Positions 8,031 to 15,961 of a stretch of DNA of 64,000 nucleotides are shown piece by piece. Positions within the stretch are counted from its first letter, which is position 1. Every line of letters begins with the position of its first letter. Origin of the DNA: DTKD01 sp050948905 (GTDB lineage Bacteria > Armatimonadota > UBA5829); the NCBI GenBank assembly GCA_050948905.1, contig JBMNES010000001.1, positions 2,728,001 through 2,792,000 on the forward strand. Direction: 5' to 3'. Below the pieces are notes generated by a model. That model was not told the DNA's origin. It worked only from the letters and a program-made list of their open reading frames with translations, and ran no database searches. The position numbers and the translations under genes are program-made.

Positions 8031-10841
8031 GTGGGTCCCAGAGCTCTCTTCATAGTCGCAATTATATTTGTGGTCGCTGCAGGCCAGAGTTACGCCGCGC
8101 CCGAACCGGTCATAAGCTGGAACTTCGACTCCGCGGACGATGCCTTGGGATGGTCGTCTGCGGGCGGGAAGATGGAGATTTGCGACGGGGCGATGATGTT
8201 CACCGGGCCGACGTGCAGAATGATCAGCCCTATCTTTGACTTGAATACCTCGCCTTGGCAACTCCTCGAAATCGAGATGAAGACGAACAAGAGCGGCGTC
8301 GCAAGACTGTTTTTCTCCGACACAACCGAGGAGCCGTACGGCGGATTTCGAGAGAAGTGGCACCGGCACATCACGATGGCAGGCGATGGCCGGTATCATA
8401 AATACACCATATTGCCCTGCTGGCACGATATGGGAAAGATCATACATATTCGCCTTGACCCGCCAGGAACTGAGAACGCGATTAAATCTATTAGAATCAT
8501 CGACCTCAAACCCCATAAGGCGACTGACAGCGCGTGGCTATTTACCAAGGCAAGAAGCGATTGGACCGCGATTTCTCTGGAAAATGAGTCGATTGAGGCC
8601 GACGGTTGGAGGATTAAAGGGGATCAAAACGTCTTAGCGCTTTCACCAGAGATTGACAAAAATGCGGGTGATATTCCCAAACTAACCTTACGAGCGGCCT
8701 CAAATACGTCACATAATGCGCTATTTTACTGGCTGGAGGCGAAACAGCAACAGCTCCACAGCGTGCCTATCGAGATTAGAGGGGATGGCAAACTGCATAG
8801 TTATGTGGTGGATTTATCCAGACTTGCTGAATGGGAGGGCAAAATTATTGGCGTCGGCCTGTCGCCGGCCGATGGCCTCATGAGTCGAGAGATTACTCTG
8901 CATTCTCTGTCGCTTGGCAAGACCACGACCGGGCCTGCTGAGCTTATTATAAAAAGAGTGGCATTTGTTGACCCCATCCCGCGGGCTGGGCTGCGAACGA
9001 AGCTCAGAATGGAATTAGCCAATATCGGCGGAGTAGCAGCGAGGGATGTCGAGGCGAAGGTCACGCTTGTCGGGGGCGAATCCGCTGTTATACAGCCGAA
9101 TAAAACCATTAAGACTATTGGCGCGGAAAGATCAATCGCATTTGAATGGGAAACCGGGCTTAAAACGCCTGGCACGGTTACGGCGGTTGCTTCGGTGGGT
9201 GCGTCAAATGCGGAAGTTGAGAAATACCAGGCGAAGTTGCGGATATATCCGAGGCTCGAAAACGTTACGCGTGTTGATTATGTGCCTGAGCCGGTGATCG
9301 CCAATACCGGTGATTATCTTGTAGGCTGCTATTATTTTCCGGGATGGCGGGATTACAGCGCGTGGTCTGTGCTCAACGACTTCCCGGAGCGCAGGCCGGT
9401 ACTGGGATATGCACATAATGGTAACCCCGAGGTTGTCGACTGGCAGATAAACTGGGCGCTGAGTCACGGCATAGGTTTTTTCATTTATGACTGGTATTGG
9501 AACAAGGGCAGCCGGGGGCTTGAAGAAGGGCTGCACGACGGTTTTTTGAAGTCTCGTTATCAAGACAAAATGCAGTTCTGCCTGCTGTGGGCGAACCATA
9601 ACGACCCCGGCTCGCACTCGGAAGAGGATATGCTGGCGGTTACGAGATTTTGGATAGAAAATTACTTCAAACGGGACAATTATCTTAAAATCAACGGCAG
9701 GAACGTCGTCGTTATATTCAGCCCGTACAATATCTCGTCGGATATGGGCAATAAGGCGGTTCGACCTGCGTTTGAGAAGATGAGGAAATTGTGTGAGGAT
9801 GCTGGGGTCGGCGGTCTGTATTTAGTGGCTTGCGGGCGAGGAGACACCGCCTGGGTGAAAGGCCTGGAGGAGCAGGGCTACGACGCGATATCTGGTTATA
9901 ACTACCCATCGGCTGGGGATCGTGGTCAGAACGTGGCGCCTTATGCTTGGATGGTGGATGCTTATAAAGACATCTGGAACGAGATCGGCAACGCAGCCAG
10001 CATTCCGTATATTCCGCTGTGCGAGGCCGGCTGGGACGCTCGCCCGTGGCACGGCCCTGGTTCGCGTGTTAGAAGCGGAAAATCCGCATTGCTCTGGCAG
10101 AAAGTGTTATCTAATGCCAAAAAATATTGCGATTCGCCATCACAGAAGTTGCCTGGTGGCAAAAAAATAGTGTTTTTGGAAGCGTGGAACGAGTTTGGCG
10201 AGGGGGATTATATCGAGCCAAATGCTGGAGATGGGTTTGATTATCTTGAAGCTATTCGAAACGTATTTGCGCCGACTTATAACGGCCCTGTCGCCCTGAC
10301 CCCGAAGGACGTAGGGTTGGGGCCTTATGATATTCCAACTCCAGTGCTGCAAAGTGCGTGGAATTTCGCGAAACCTGCGGATCGTGTCTGGACTGCTGGT
10401 GGAATGACAACTCCTGTGTATGATTCTGGCGTTCTACGATCCTGCAGCACAACGAGTGACCCTATTCTGTCGGCGGGATGGGTGGAAGTTAATGCCGACA
10501 AATATAAGATTTTCGAAATCAGAATGAAAATCAACAAACCCGACGAGGCACAGCTCTTTTTCAAAGCGAGTCGCGAGGCGCTTAGTGAGTCGAAGAGCGT
10601 AAGGTTCGCCGTGCGGGGTGACAACAATTTTCATACGTATCGTGTAGATATGTCGACAAACCCGCGCTGGGACGGCACTGTAACAGGCCTGAGATTTGAC
10701 CCCGCGAACTCCGCTGGCACTGAATTTGAGATAGAATATATGCGGTTTTCGCCGGAAGGGCAAGAGAGCGGCGCAGCTGGGTGTAGCTCGGCTTGCCCGG
10801 AGATGGTTGATCTGGTAAAATCGAATTATTGTTTGGAATGA
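8031..10841 (+). CDS. Secreted GH99/WbsX-like glycoside hydrolase with repeated jelly-roll modules
   Basis: A 936-residue protein with a GTG start at 8031 behind AGAGGTG. A signal peptide occupies residues 1-22. The catalytic part (about residues 425-760) begins VGCYYFPGW and contains GIGFFIYDWYW and LEAWNEFGEGDYIEPN. These are the signature strands of the WbsX/GH99 family, where the acidic WNE..EG residues are near the active site; known members act on mannans or polysaccharides as endo-hydrolases. Two beta-sandwich modules precede it (about 25-155 and 160-300), and a related one follows (about 780-920), all with the pattern 'F.I.MK.NK...LFF'. A CARDB/Ig-like domain lies at about 312-410. 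Substrate cannot be read from sequence. trxB follows 10 bases downstream. Confidence 0.7.
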   Translation: MGPRALFIVAIIFVVAAGQSYAAPEPVISWNFDSADDALGWSSAGGKMEICDGAMMFTGPTCRMISPIFDLNTSPWQLLEIEMKTNKSGVARLFFSDTTEEPYGGFREKWHRHITMAGDGRYHKYTILPCWHDMGKIIHIRLDPPGTENAIKSIRIIDLKPHKATDSAWLFTKARSDWTAISLENESIEADGWRIKGDQNVLALSPEIDKNAGDIPKLTLRAASNTSHNALFYWLEAKQQQLHSVPIEIRGDGKLHSYVVDLSRLAEWEGKIIGVGLSPADGLMSREITLHSLSLGKTTTGPAELIIKRVAFVDPIPRAGLRTKLRMELANIGGVAARDVEAKVTLVGGESAVIQPNKTIKTIGAERSIAFEWETGLKTPGTVTAVASVGASNAEVEKYQAKLRIYPRLENVTRVDYVPEPVIANTGDYLVGCYYFPGWRDYSAWSVLNDFPERRPVLGYAHNGNPEVVDWQINWALSHGIGFFIYDWYWNKGSRGLEEGLHDGFLKSRYQDKMQFCLLWANHNDPGSHSEEDMLAVTRFWIENYFKRDNYLKINGRNVVVIFSPYNISSDMGNKAVRPAFEKMRKLCEDAGVGGLYLVACGRGDTAWVKGLEEQGYDAISGYNYPSAGDRGQNVAPYAWMVDAYKDIWNEIGNAASIPYIPLCEAGWDARPWHGPGSRVRSGKSALLWQKVLSNAKKYCDSPSQKLPGGKKIVFLEAWNEFGEGDYIEPNAGDGFDYLEAIRNVFAPTYNGPVALTPKDVGLGPYDIPTPVLQSAWNFAKPADRVWTAGGMTTPVYDSGVLRSCSTTSDPILSAGWVEVNADKYKIFEIRMKINKPDEAQLFFKASREALSESKSVRFAVRGDNNFHTYRVDMSTNPRWDGTVTGLRFDPANSAGTEFEIEYMRFSPEGQESGAAGCSSACPEMVDLVKSNYCLE

Positions 10842-10851
10842 GGATAAATCA

Positions 10852-11802
10852 ATGTACGACGTTGCGATACTCGGGGCTGGGCCTGCTGGTCTTACTGCTG
10901 CAATTTATGCTTCGCGGGCCAGGCTCAAAACCGTATTGATAGAGAAGAATTACCCTGGTGGCCAGGTCGCTATGTGCGACAAAGTCGAAAACTACCCCGG
11001 CCATACTGCCAGCACTTCTGGTTTTGACCTTTCGATGTCTATGAAAGAACAGGCCGAGAGGTTTGGCGCAGAGATAAAGTCTACTGAGATATCCAGTCTG
11101 GACCTGGACTCGGATGTAAAGACGCTAATCGCTTCTGATGGCGAGAGAATATCTGCTAAGACCCTGATTCTTAGTCTGGGGGCAAGCCCGCGCAAACTTG
11201 GAGTGCCCGGGGAGATGGAGTTTATAGGTAGAGGGGTATCTTATTGTGCGGTCTGTGACGCCGCGTTTTATAAGGACAAGAAACTTGTAGTGGTCGGCGG
11301 TGGGGATACTGCCGTCGAGGACTCCAACTTTTTAACCAGATATGCATCGTCTGTGACCATCGTCCACCGCAGGGACAAGTTTCGCGCGCAAAGGATTATA
11401 CAGGAACGCGCTATTAACAACCCCAGCATCACTGTGCAGTGGCATAGTGTAGTCAAGTCCATCGGCGGTAAGGATTCCGTCGATCACGTTGTTCTTGAAA
11501 ACGTGCAAACCCGACAGCAGACCAACCTGCCCGTAGACGGAGTGTTTGTGTTGATCGGCCTGGAGCCGAACACGAATATGATAGCGGGGCATGTGACCCT
11601 CGACGAGGCTGGTTATATAATCACCGACGAAAATATGCGCACCAATATCCCCGGTGTCTTCGCAGCGGGAGATGCGCGGCAGAAGCTGTTGCGCCAGATA
11701 GTTACTGCCTGCGCAGACGGGGCTATCGCTGCGACTGCAGCCGAGAAATACATCGAAGGCGCCCCCTGGCCTAAAGATCACCTGGCAGACATACAAGCTT
11801 AA
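10852..11802 (+). CDS. trxB: Thioredoxin-disulfide reductase
   Basis: A 316-residue cytoplasmic flavoenzyme that passes electrons from NADPH through FAD to thioredoxin. The FAD site GAGPAG is at residues 8-13. The redox pair CAVC is at about residues 132-135. The NADPH site GGGDTAVED follows near residue 150, and the C-terminal FAD strand GVFAAGDAR near 270. Length and domain order are those of low-molecular-weight TrxB. A GAGGA site precedes the ATG, only 10 bases after the glycoside hydrolase stop, so read-through transcription is likely. No thioredoxin gene is nearby. Confidence 0.95.
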   Translation: MYDVAILGAGPAGLTAAIYASRARLKTVLIEKNYPGGQVAMCDKVENYPGHTASTSGFDLSMSMKEQAERFGAEIKSTEISSLDLDSDVKTLIASDGERISAKTLILSLGASPRKLGVPGEMEFIGRGVSYCAVCDAAFYKDKKLVVVGGGDTAVEDSNFLTRYASSVTIVHRRDKFRAQRIIQERAINNPSITVQWHSVVKSIGGKDSVDHVVLENVQTRQQTNLPVDGVFVLIGLEPNTNMIAGHVTLDEAGYIITDENMRTNIPGVFAAGDARQKLLRQIVTACADGAIAATAAEKYIEGAPWPKDHLADIQA

Positions 11803-12007
11803 TATTCACCCTTGCTTGTTATAAATAATGTCGCGCTAATACCATTTAAGTCTTTACTTATGGTTAAGCGCGTGCTATTATAGCTCATGTATGAGCTGGC
11901 TCTGCATTAGCATAGCCTAGAGAAAAGAGGAAGTGGCGCCGACCGGCAATTCCGCACGGTAGACTACAGGCGCGGTGGGAGGGAATCTAACTGGGAGGAA
12001 TTGCCCA
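11803..12007 (+). promoter_or_regulatory. Structured leader upstream of the NlpC/P60 gene
   Basis: A 205-base gap with several helices. One is a long hairpin at 11832-11872 (CGCGCT with AGCGCG, and ACCAT with ATGGT inside). A second has a 7-bp stem, 11882-11888 with 11891-11897. A third is a GC-rich element at 11935-11973, closed by GCGCC with GGCGC. The first may end the trxB transcript, although it lacks a T run. The rest would be the 5' leader of the hydrolase. I compared it from memory with the c-di-AMP (ydaO), c-di-GMP, cobalamin, TPP and fluoride riboswitches and saw no match. Confidence 0.35.
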
Positions 12008-12562
12008 TTGCATTACCGCAGTATGTGGTGCGCGACAGCTATGCTTTTTTTGCTGTTCGCAATATCCACGCTCGCACGCGGAGATGAGTCCCAAGCGTCT
12101 TCGCCGAAAAACTCACTTCAAGAGATAATCGTTACTCTCGAAACCAATCCCCAACCCGGCAAAATTGTTGCAGCACAGAAGAAGCCAGAGCCTTTGAGCC
12201 TGTCTGCACAAGCGTGTGATTTGTCACTGACTTTTCTCGGCACGCCGTATCGCTGGGGAGGCACTACTCCGAGCGCGTTCGATTGTTCGGGTTTTGTGCG
12301 CTATGTGTATGCACAGTTGGGGATCAAGTTGCCTCGCACTGCCCGACAACAAATCAAGGTCGGAACAAAGGTTTCAGGGGCCTGTTTGCAGGCAGGGGAT
12401 CTATTGTTCTTCGACATGATGAAGGGCTATGTGAGCCATGTGGGGATGTATCTCGGCAACGGGACATTTATCCACGCATCCACCCCGCGCACAGGCGTGC
12501 GAATCGACTCTCTCGATAAGTACGGCAAACACCTGGTCGGCGCGAGGCGCTACGTGGGTTAG
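12008..12562 (+). CDS. Secreted NlpC/P60 cell-wall endopeptidase
   Basis: A cysteine peptidase that cuts peptidoglycan peptide stems. The frame opens at a GTG at 11975, but the best start is TTG 12008, because a strong GGGAGGAA site (11993-12000) lies 7 bases before it; the ATG at 12023 is too far from it. This gives 184 residues with a signal peptide (MLFLLFAISTLARG). The NlpC/P60 domain fills the C-terminal half: YRWGGTTPSAFDCSGFV with catalytic Cys at about 93, SHVGMYL with His at about 144, and FIHAST for the third polar residue. There is no SH3 or LysM targeting domain. It stands alone, between a structured leader and a terminator. Confidence 0.85.
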   Translation: MHYRSMWCATAMLFLLFAISTLARGDESQASSPKNSLQEIIVTLETNPQPGKIVAAQKKPEPLSLSAQACDLSLTFLGTPYRWGGTTPSAFDCSGFVRYVYAQLGIKLPRTARQQIKVGTKVSGACLQAGDLLFFDMMKGYVSHVGMYLGNGTFIHASTPRTGVRIDSLDKYGKHLVGARRYVG

Positions 12563-12569
12563 ACGCGAA

Positions 12570-12597
12570 AGAGGCCTGCTGTTAAAGCAGGCCTCTT
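12570..12597. terminator. Bidirectional terminator between convergent genes
   Basis: A perfect 11-bp stem (12570-12580 with 12586-12596) and a 5-base loop, between the plus-strand NlpC/P60 gene and the minus-strand gene ending at 12622. T-rich flanks occur on both sides. Confidence 0.8.
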
Positions 12598-12621
12598 ACT
12601 CCAATACTCTTCTGCTTTTGT

Positions 12622-12990
12622 TTAATTAGCAGAATGCCAGGTGAACGGGCTTTCTTTGACGATCATTTTGCCCGGTTCCTTGTTGGTATTTTCGATCAAG
12701 ACGACCTGATCAGCTTCTTCCTTCTCAACACAATACCGGCCGGCCTCGCCATCCACCAACGCGGATTTGATAACGCCAGTGGCTTCAGCAAACTGACCCT
12801 TGTTGATGATGATCGGGTGTCCCGAGCTCAGGTTCTGAAAGCCAATCTTCGCCTCGGCCAGGAGCTTCTTGACCTCAACGAACACTTTACCACGAGAGCT
12901 GTCGTTCTCTATGACTACGACCTGCGCCGTACCCTTGCCGAATTGGGTTGACGCACGCCCAGTCTTACTAATCTTGCCTCTCTCAGCCAC
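12622..12990 (-). CDS. Small protein of unknown function with an internal repeat
   Basis: A 122-residue acidic/basic-rich cytoplasmic protein. The start is GTG at 12990, chosen because GGAGG lies 9 bases before it; the longer frame to 13077 would run into the promoter. The protein has two related segments, AQVVVIENDSSRGKVFVE (about residues 21-38) and DQVVLIENTNKEPGKMIVK (about 95-113). This suggests duplication of a small beta-rich unit. No family is recognised. It has its own promoter and shares a terminator with the convergent NlpC/P60 gene. Confidence 0.7.
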   Translation of the reverse strand: MAERGKISKTGRASTQFGKGTAQVVVIENDSSRGKVFVEVKKLLAEAKIGFQNLSSGHPIIINKGQFAEATGVIKSALVDGEAGRYCVEKEEADQVVLIENTNKEPGKMIVKESPFTWHSAN

Positions 12991-13047
12991 GAAATATAAC
13001 CTCCGAAATAGCGGAATAAACCCTGCGCAATATGCTGCACAAAGAAA

Positions 13048-13077
13048 ATTATACCACCTCAGTTTACTTATCCGCAA
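13048..13077 (-). promoter_or_regulatory. Sigma-70 promoter of the small unknown gene
   Basis: On the minus strand, TTGCGG (13072-13077), an 18-base spacer, and a perfect TATAAT (13048-13053). It lies about 57 bases before the GTG start at 12990. Confidence 0.75.
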
Positions 13078-13131
13078 TACGATATTTGAAGAAATATTTT
13101 GGGTTTATCAAGCGGGGATAGATATTCAGGT

Positions 13132-13159
13132 AAAAGGGCTGCCCCTTTGAGACAGCCCC
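13132..13159 (-). terminator. Terminator of tRNA-Met
   Basis: On the minus strand, GGGCTG (13153-13158) pairs with CAGCCC (13136-13141), followed by TTTT. It begins 7 bases after the encoded CCA of tRNA-Met. Confidence 0.75.
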
Positions 13160-13165
13160 ACAACG

Positions 13166-13242
13166 TGGTAGCGGAGGTCAGGATCGAACTGACGACGCCC
13201 CGGGTATGAGCCGGGTCCTCTAACCAGCTGAGGTACTCCGCC
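13166..13242 (-). tRNA. tRNA-Met (anticodon CAU), elongator type
   Basis: A 77-base cloverleaf on the minus strand. Acceptor GGCGGAG pairs with CTCCGCT, the anticodon loop is CTCATAC, the T arm contains GTTCGATCC, and CCA is encoded. The first acceptor pair is G-U rather than the C-A mismatch of the initiator, and there is no run of three G-C pairs next to the loop, so an elongator is favoured. Ile2 (lysidine-modified CAU) cannot be fully excluded by eye. Confidence 0.9.
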
Positions 13243-13253
13243 GCACCAAAGAT

Positions 13254-13283
13254 ATTTTAACAGGCCACAGCGCGGTTCGTCAA
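13254..13283 (-). promoter_or_regulatory. Promoter of tRNA-Met
   Basis: Minus strand TTGACG (13278-13283), an 18-base spacer, TAAAAT (13254-13259), 12 bases before the mature tRNA 5' end. Confidence 0.7.
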
Positions 13284-13348
13284 TGGTATTTGACGGCTGT
13301 TGAGTAAAATCGTTAATTTGAGCTCAGGGAACATCGAGGCTGTACTAC

Positions 13349-13377
13349 TAGACTGTCCGTCGGCTTTGCTGTAGAAT
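13349..13377 (+). promoter_or_regulatory. Possible promoter of the sugar operon
   Basis: TAGACT (13349-13354), a 17-base spacer, TAGAAT (13372-13377). A second candidate, TTGACG at 13290-13295, lacks a good -10. The first is about 40 bases before the aldolase start. Confidence 0.4.
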
Positions 13378-13416
13378 ACGCATGGTCGGAATGAGCCGGC
13401 CTGGAGGTTGATATAT

Positions 13417-14175
13417 ATGGAAGAAAAAGCGGTTCTTAAAGAACTGGTAGATATGTCGCTGCTGCTGGGAAAGCCAGAAAGCGACTATGTTATTCTCGGA
13501 GAAGGCAATACATCGGCTAAGATAGATGAGAACTATTTTTTTGTAAAAGCAAGCGGAAAGTATCTGTCGCGGTCTGAGGAAAACACTTTCGTGAAGGTCC
13601 GCAGCAAAGATGCGCTTGCGCTGCTGGATGCCGGAGACCTCAGCGATGAGGAGATAAAAGACGCGCTATTTGCAGTTTGTGCGGATCCTGAGAACAAGAT
13701 GAAGCCGTCGGTGGAGACGACTTTCCACGCGTTTTTGCTGAGCCTGCCGGATGTTAATTTCGTCGGCCATACCCACCCCACCGCGGTCAATTCTCTGCTG
13801 TGCAGCGTGAATGCAGAGAAAATATTAAAAGGCCGAATCTTCCCCGACGAGATCGTTTACTGCGGCGTAGAGCCTATATATATCGAGTATGTCGATCCTG
13901 GAATGGAGCTGGCCCGGATCATTCGCCAGCGCTCACTTGAGTTTATCGAGAAGCAGGGCTGCACTCCCAAGGTGATTCTTATTCAAAATCACGGCTTGAT
14001 TGCAGTCGGTAAGACCGCCCACGAGGTGGAAGCTATCACAGCGATGTGGTGCAAGACCTGCCGAGTGCTGGCGGGGGCGCATATTTTCGGCGGTGTCAAT
14101 TATTTTACAGAAGAGAATGTAAGACGGATCTATACCAGGCCCGATGAACATTATCGCAAACAGCAGTTCAAATAG
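13417..14175 (+). CDS. Class II (zinc) aldolase/adducin family protein, fuculose- or rhamnulose-phosphate aldolase-like
   Basis: A 252-residue cytoplasmic protein. The ATG at 13417 is chosen because GGAGG lies 9 bases before it; the TTG at 13408 touches that site. Family motifs are GEGNTSAK near residue 30, KPSVETTFH near 95 (acid/base Glu), the zinc ligands in HTHP near 118, and QNHG near 193. Class II aldolases cleave sugar phosphates such as L-fuculose-1-phosphate or L-rhamnulose-1-phosphate to a triose phosphate and an aldehyde. The exact sugar cannot be read. It leads an operon with SorE-like and SorD-like dehydrogenases and a GH130 enzyme, pointing to ketose/polyol phosphate catabolism. 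Confidence 0.8.
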   Translation: MEEKAVLKELVDMSLLLGKPESDYVILGEGNTSAKIDENYFFVKASGKYLSRSEENTFVKVRSKDALALLDAGDLSDEEIKDALFAVCADPENKMKPSVETTFHAFLLSLPDVNFVGHTHPTAVNSLLCSVNAEKILKGRIFPDEIVYCGVEPIYIEYVDPGMELARIIRQRSLEFIEKQGCTPKVILIQNHGLIAVGKTAHEVEAITAMWCKTCRVLAGAHIFGGVNYFTEENVRRIYTRPDEHYRKQQFK

Positions 14176-14199
14176 GAAGCAAATAGAAAGGTGAATGGC

Positions 14200-15942
14200 A
14201 TGAGTGACGCCTTGAGCAGATATAAAGGCCTGCAATACGATTTGCCTAAGACTAATTTAGCGTGGCGAATGAAGGAAGCAGGTGTTGAGAACTTCGGAAA
14301 GGACGGGCCGGATAGCCTGCCGATGGTTGGGCCGAAGGATGATGAGATACTTGTGAGAGTGGATGCTATCGGCATCTGCTTCTCTGACGTAAAGCTGATT
14401 ACCCAGGGCGCGACTCACCCAAGAATCACCGGGCGGGACTTGATCGCCGAGCCAGTTACGCCGGGCCACGAAGTGTCGCTGACTGTTATCGAAGCTGGGG
14501 CGAAGTGGAAAGACACTTATAAACCCGGCAGTCGTTATATAGTGCAGGCCGATGTCTACTACAAAGGCGTCAACATAGCCTACGGATACGCTTTGGCCGG
14601 GGGTATGCAGCAGTTCGGGATTATCGGACAGCCGGTGCTGAATGGCGACGAAGGTTCATATCTTATCCCTGTGAAGCCGGAGACAGGATATGCCGAGGCG
14701 GCGCTCGTTGAGCCGTGGACGTGTGTTGTGGCGGCATATAGAATCAAACCGCGCAAGACCCTTAAACAGGGTGGAACTACGCTGTTTGTCGGATGCGAAG
14801 ACGGCGATTTCTGCGTATCGGACCTTTTCTCTGAAGATAACGCGCCTGCGAAGGTTATCCTTGCAGGTATCAGCGATAAACTCACCGCGGAAATTCGAGA
14901 CCGATTGGCAGGCAGGTCCGAGATTGTCGTCGCGGGCAAGCTCAATTCGGATGCAGTCAAACCCCTTGCACAGGAGAGAACCGGCGCGGAGGGTTTTGAC
15001 GATGTTATAGTGCTCGGCACACCTGACGCCGAACTCGTCGAGGCGCTTGGCGCTAATCTCGCGAAGCACGCCGTGATGGCTATAGCCGCAAACAAACCGA
15101 TTTCCAGACCTGTGAACATAGATGTTGGCCGGGTTCATTACGACTATATCGACTACGTTGGGACGAAATCGAATAACGTGGCAGATGCATATAAAGCCAG
15201 CCAGGAAAGCGAGCTGACGGCAGATGGCAGCGTGTGGTTTGTGGGTGCGGCTGGAGCAATGGGGAGTATGCATGTGCAGCGCGCAGCCGAGATGGCCAAC
15301 GGGCCAAAGAAGATGCTGTGCACCGACGTCGACGACTACAGGTTGGAGTGCTTAAAGGCCAGCATTGCTGACAACGTTAAAAAACACGGTATTGAGGTCG
15401 TGTATATCAATCCGATGAGACAGGGCCAGGAGGCCGTGGATAACGCAATTAAGGAAATGGTTGGGGATAACGGGTTTGACGATATAGTTGTACTGGTGCC
15501 GGCTGCCGCACTTATTGAGCAGGCGATACCACACCTGGCCAACGGCGGGCTGATGAATATTTTCGCAGGGGTTCCGAGAGGTACGATGGCGAATCTTGAC
15601 CTTAGCAGCACATTTGTTAAGGGAAACCGGTTCGTCGGCTCCAGCGGATCGAGGCCGAAGGATATGGTAGATACCCTTAACTATACCGAATCTGGAGAGC
15701 TTCCTACCCGCAACTCGCTGGCTGCTATCGGTGGCATAAACGCGATGGCTGAAGGTGTGCAGGCGGTAAAGAACGCGAGTTTTCCGGGTAAGACCGTTAT
15801 TTATCCATCCATTGAGCTGCCTCTGACGGCACTGGTAGATTTGGATAAAGTGATGCCGAGCGTATTTGCGAAGCTCAAAGATGGTAAATTTTGGACGCCG
15901 GAAGCAGAAGAAGAACTATTGCGCCAGGCGCTTAAGATATGA
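14200..15942 (+). CDS. SorE-like zinc MDR dehydrogenase with two Rossmann-like regions
   Basis: 580 residues from ATG 14200, preceded by GAAAGG; the GTG at 14191 is part of that site. The N-terminal 180 residues follow the medium-chain alcohol dehydrogenase catalytic domain, with GICFSD (zinc Cys), PGHEVS, and AGAKW as in L-sorbose-1-phosphate reductase SorE, which makes glucitol-6-phosphate. Two NAD-binding-like segments then follow. The first (about 188-330) has a degenerate glycine loop (FVGCEDGD) and ends YVGTKS. The second (about 340-510) has GAAGAMG and ends FVGSSG. Normal family length is 350-410, so a Rossmann domain appears duplicated, one copy probably no longer binding NAD. It sits 24 bases after the aldolase. 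Confidence 0.75.
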   Translation: MSDALSRYKGLQYDLPKTNLAWRMKEAGVENFGKDGPDSLPMVGPKDDEILVRVDAIGICFSDVKLITQGATHPRITGRDLIAEPVTPGHEVSLTVIEAGAKWKDTYKPGSRYIVQADVYYKGVNIAYGYALAGGMQQFGIIGQPVLNGDEGSYLIPVKPETGYAEAALVEPWTCVVAAYRIKPRKTLKQGGTTLFVGCEDGDFCVSDLFSEDNAPAKVILAGISDKLTAEIRDRLAGRSEIVVAGKLNSDAVKPLAQERTGAEGFDDVIVLGTPDAELVEALGANLAKHAVMAIAANKPISRPVNIDVGRVHYDYIDYVGTKSNNVADAYKASQESELTADGSVWFVGAAGAMGSMHVQRAAEMANGPKKMLCTDVDDYRLECLKASIADNVKKHGIEVVYINPMRQGQEAVDNAIKEMVGDNGFDDIVVLVPAAALIEQAIPHLANGGLMNIFAGVPRGTMANLDLSSTFVKGNRFVGSSGSRPKDMVDTLNYTESGELPTRNSLAAIGGINAMAEGVQAVKNASFPGKTVIYPSIELPLTALVDLDKVMPSVFAKLKDGKFWTPEAEEELLRQALKI

Positions 15943-15961
15943 TTGTTGAATGGAGATAGGA

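Noticed and set aside
11881..12000. Known riboswitch (c-di-AMP, c-di-GMP, cobalamin, TPP, fluoride)
   Set aside because: Conserved cores of these classes were not found by eye; reported only as a structured leader.
13278..13295. Inverted repeat CGTCAA-N6-TTGACG as an operator
   Set aside because: One arm is the -35 element of the tRNA-Met promoter; the other is an outward -35-like sequence. Divergent promoter elements explain the symmetry.
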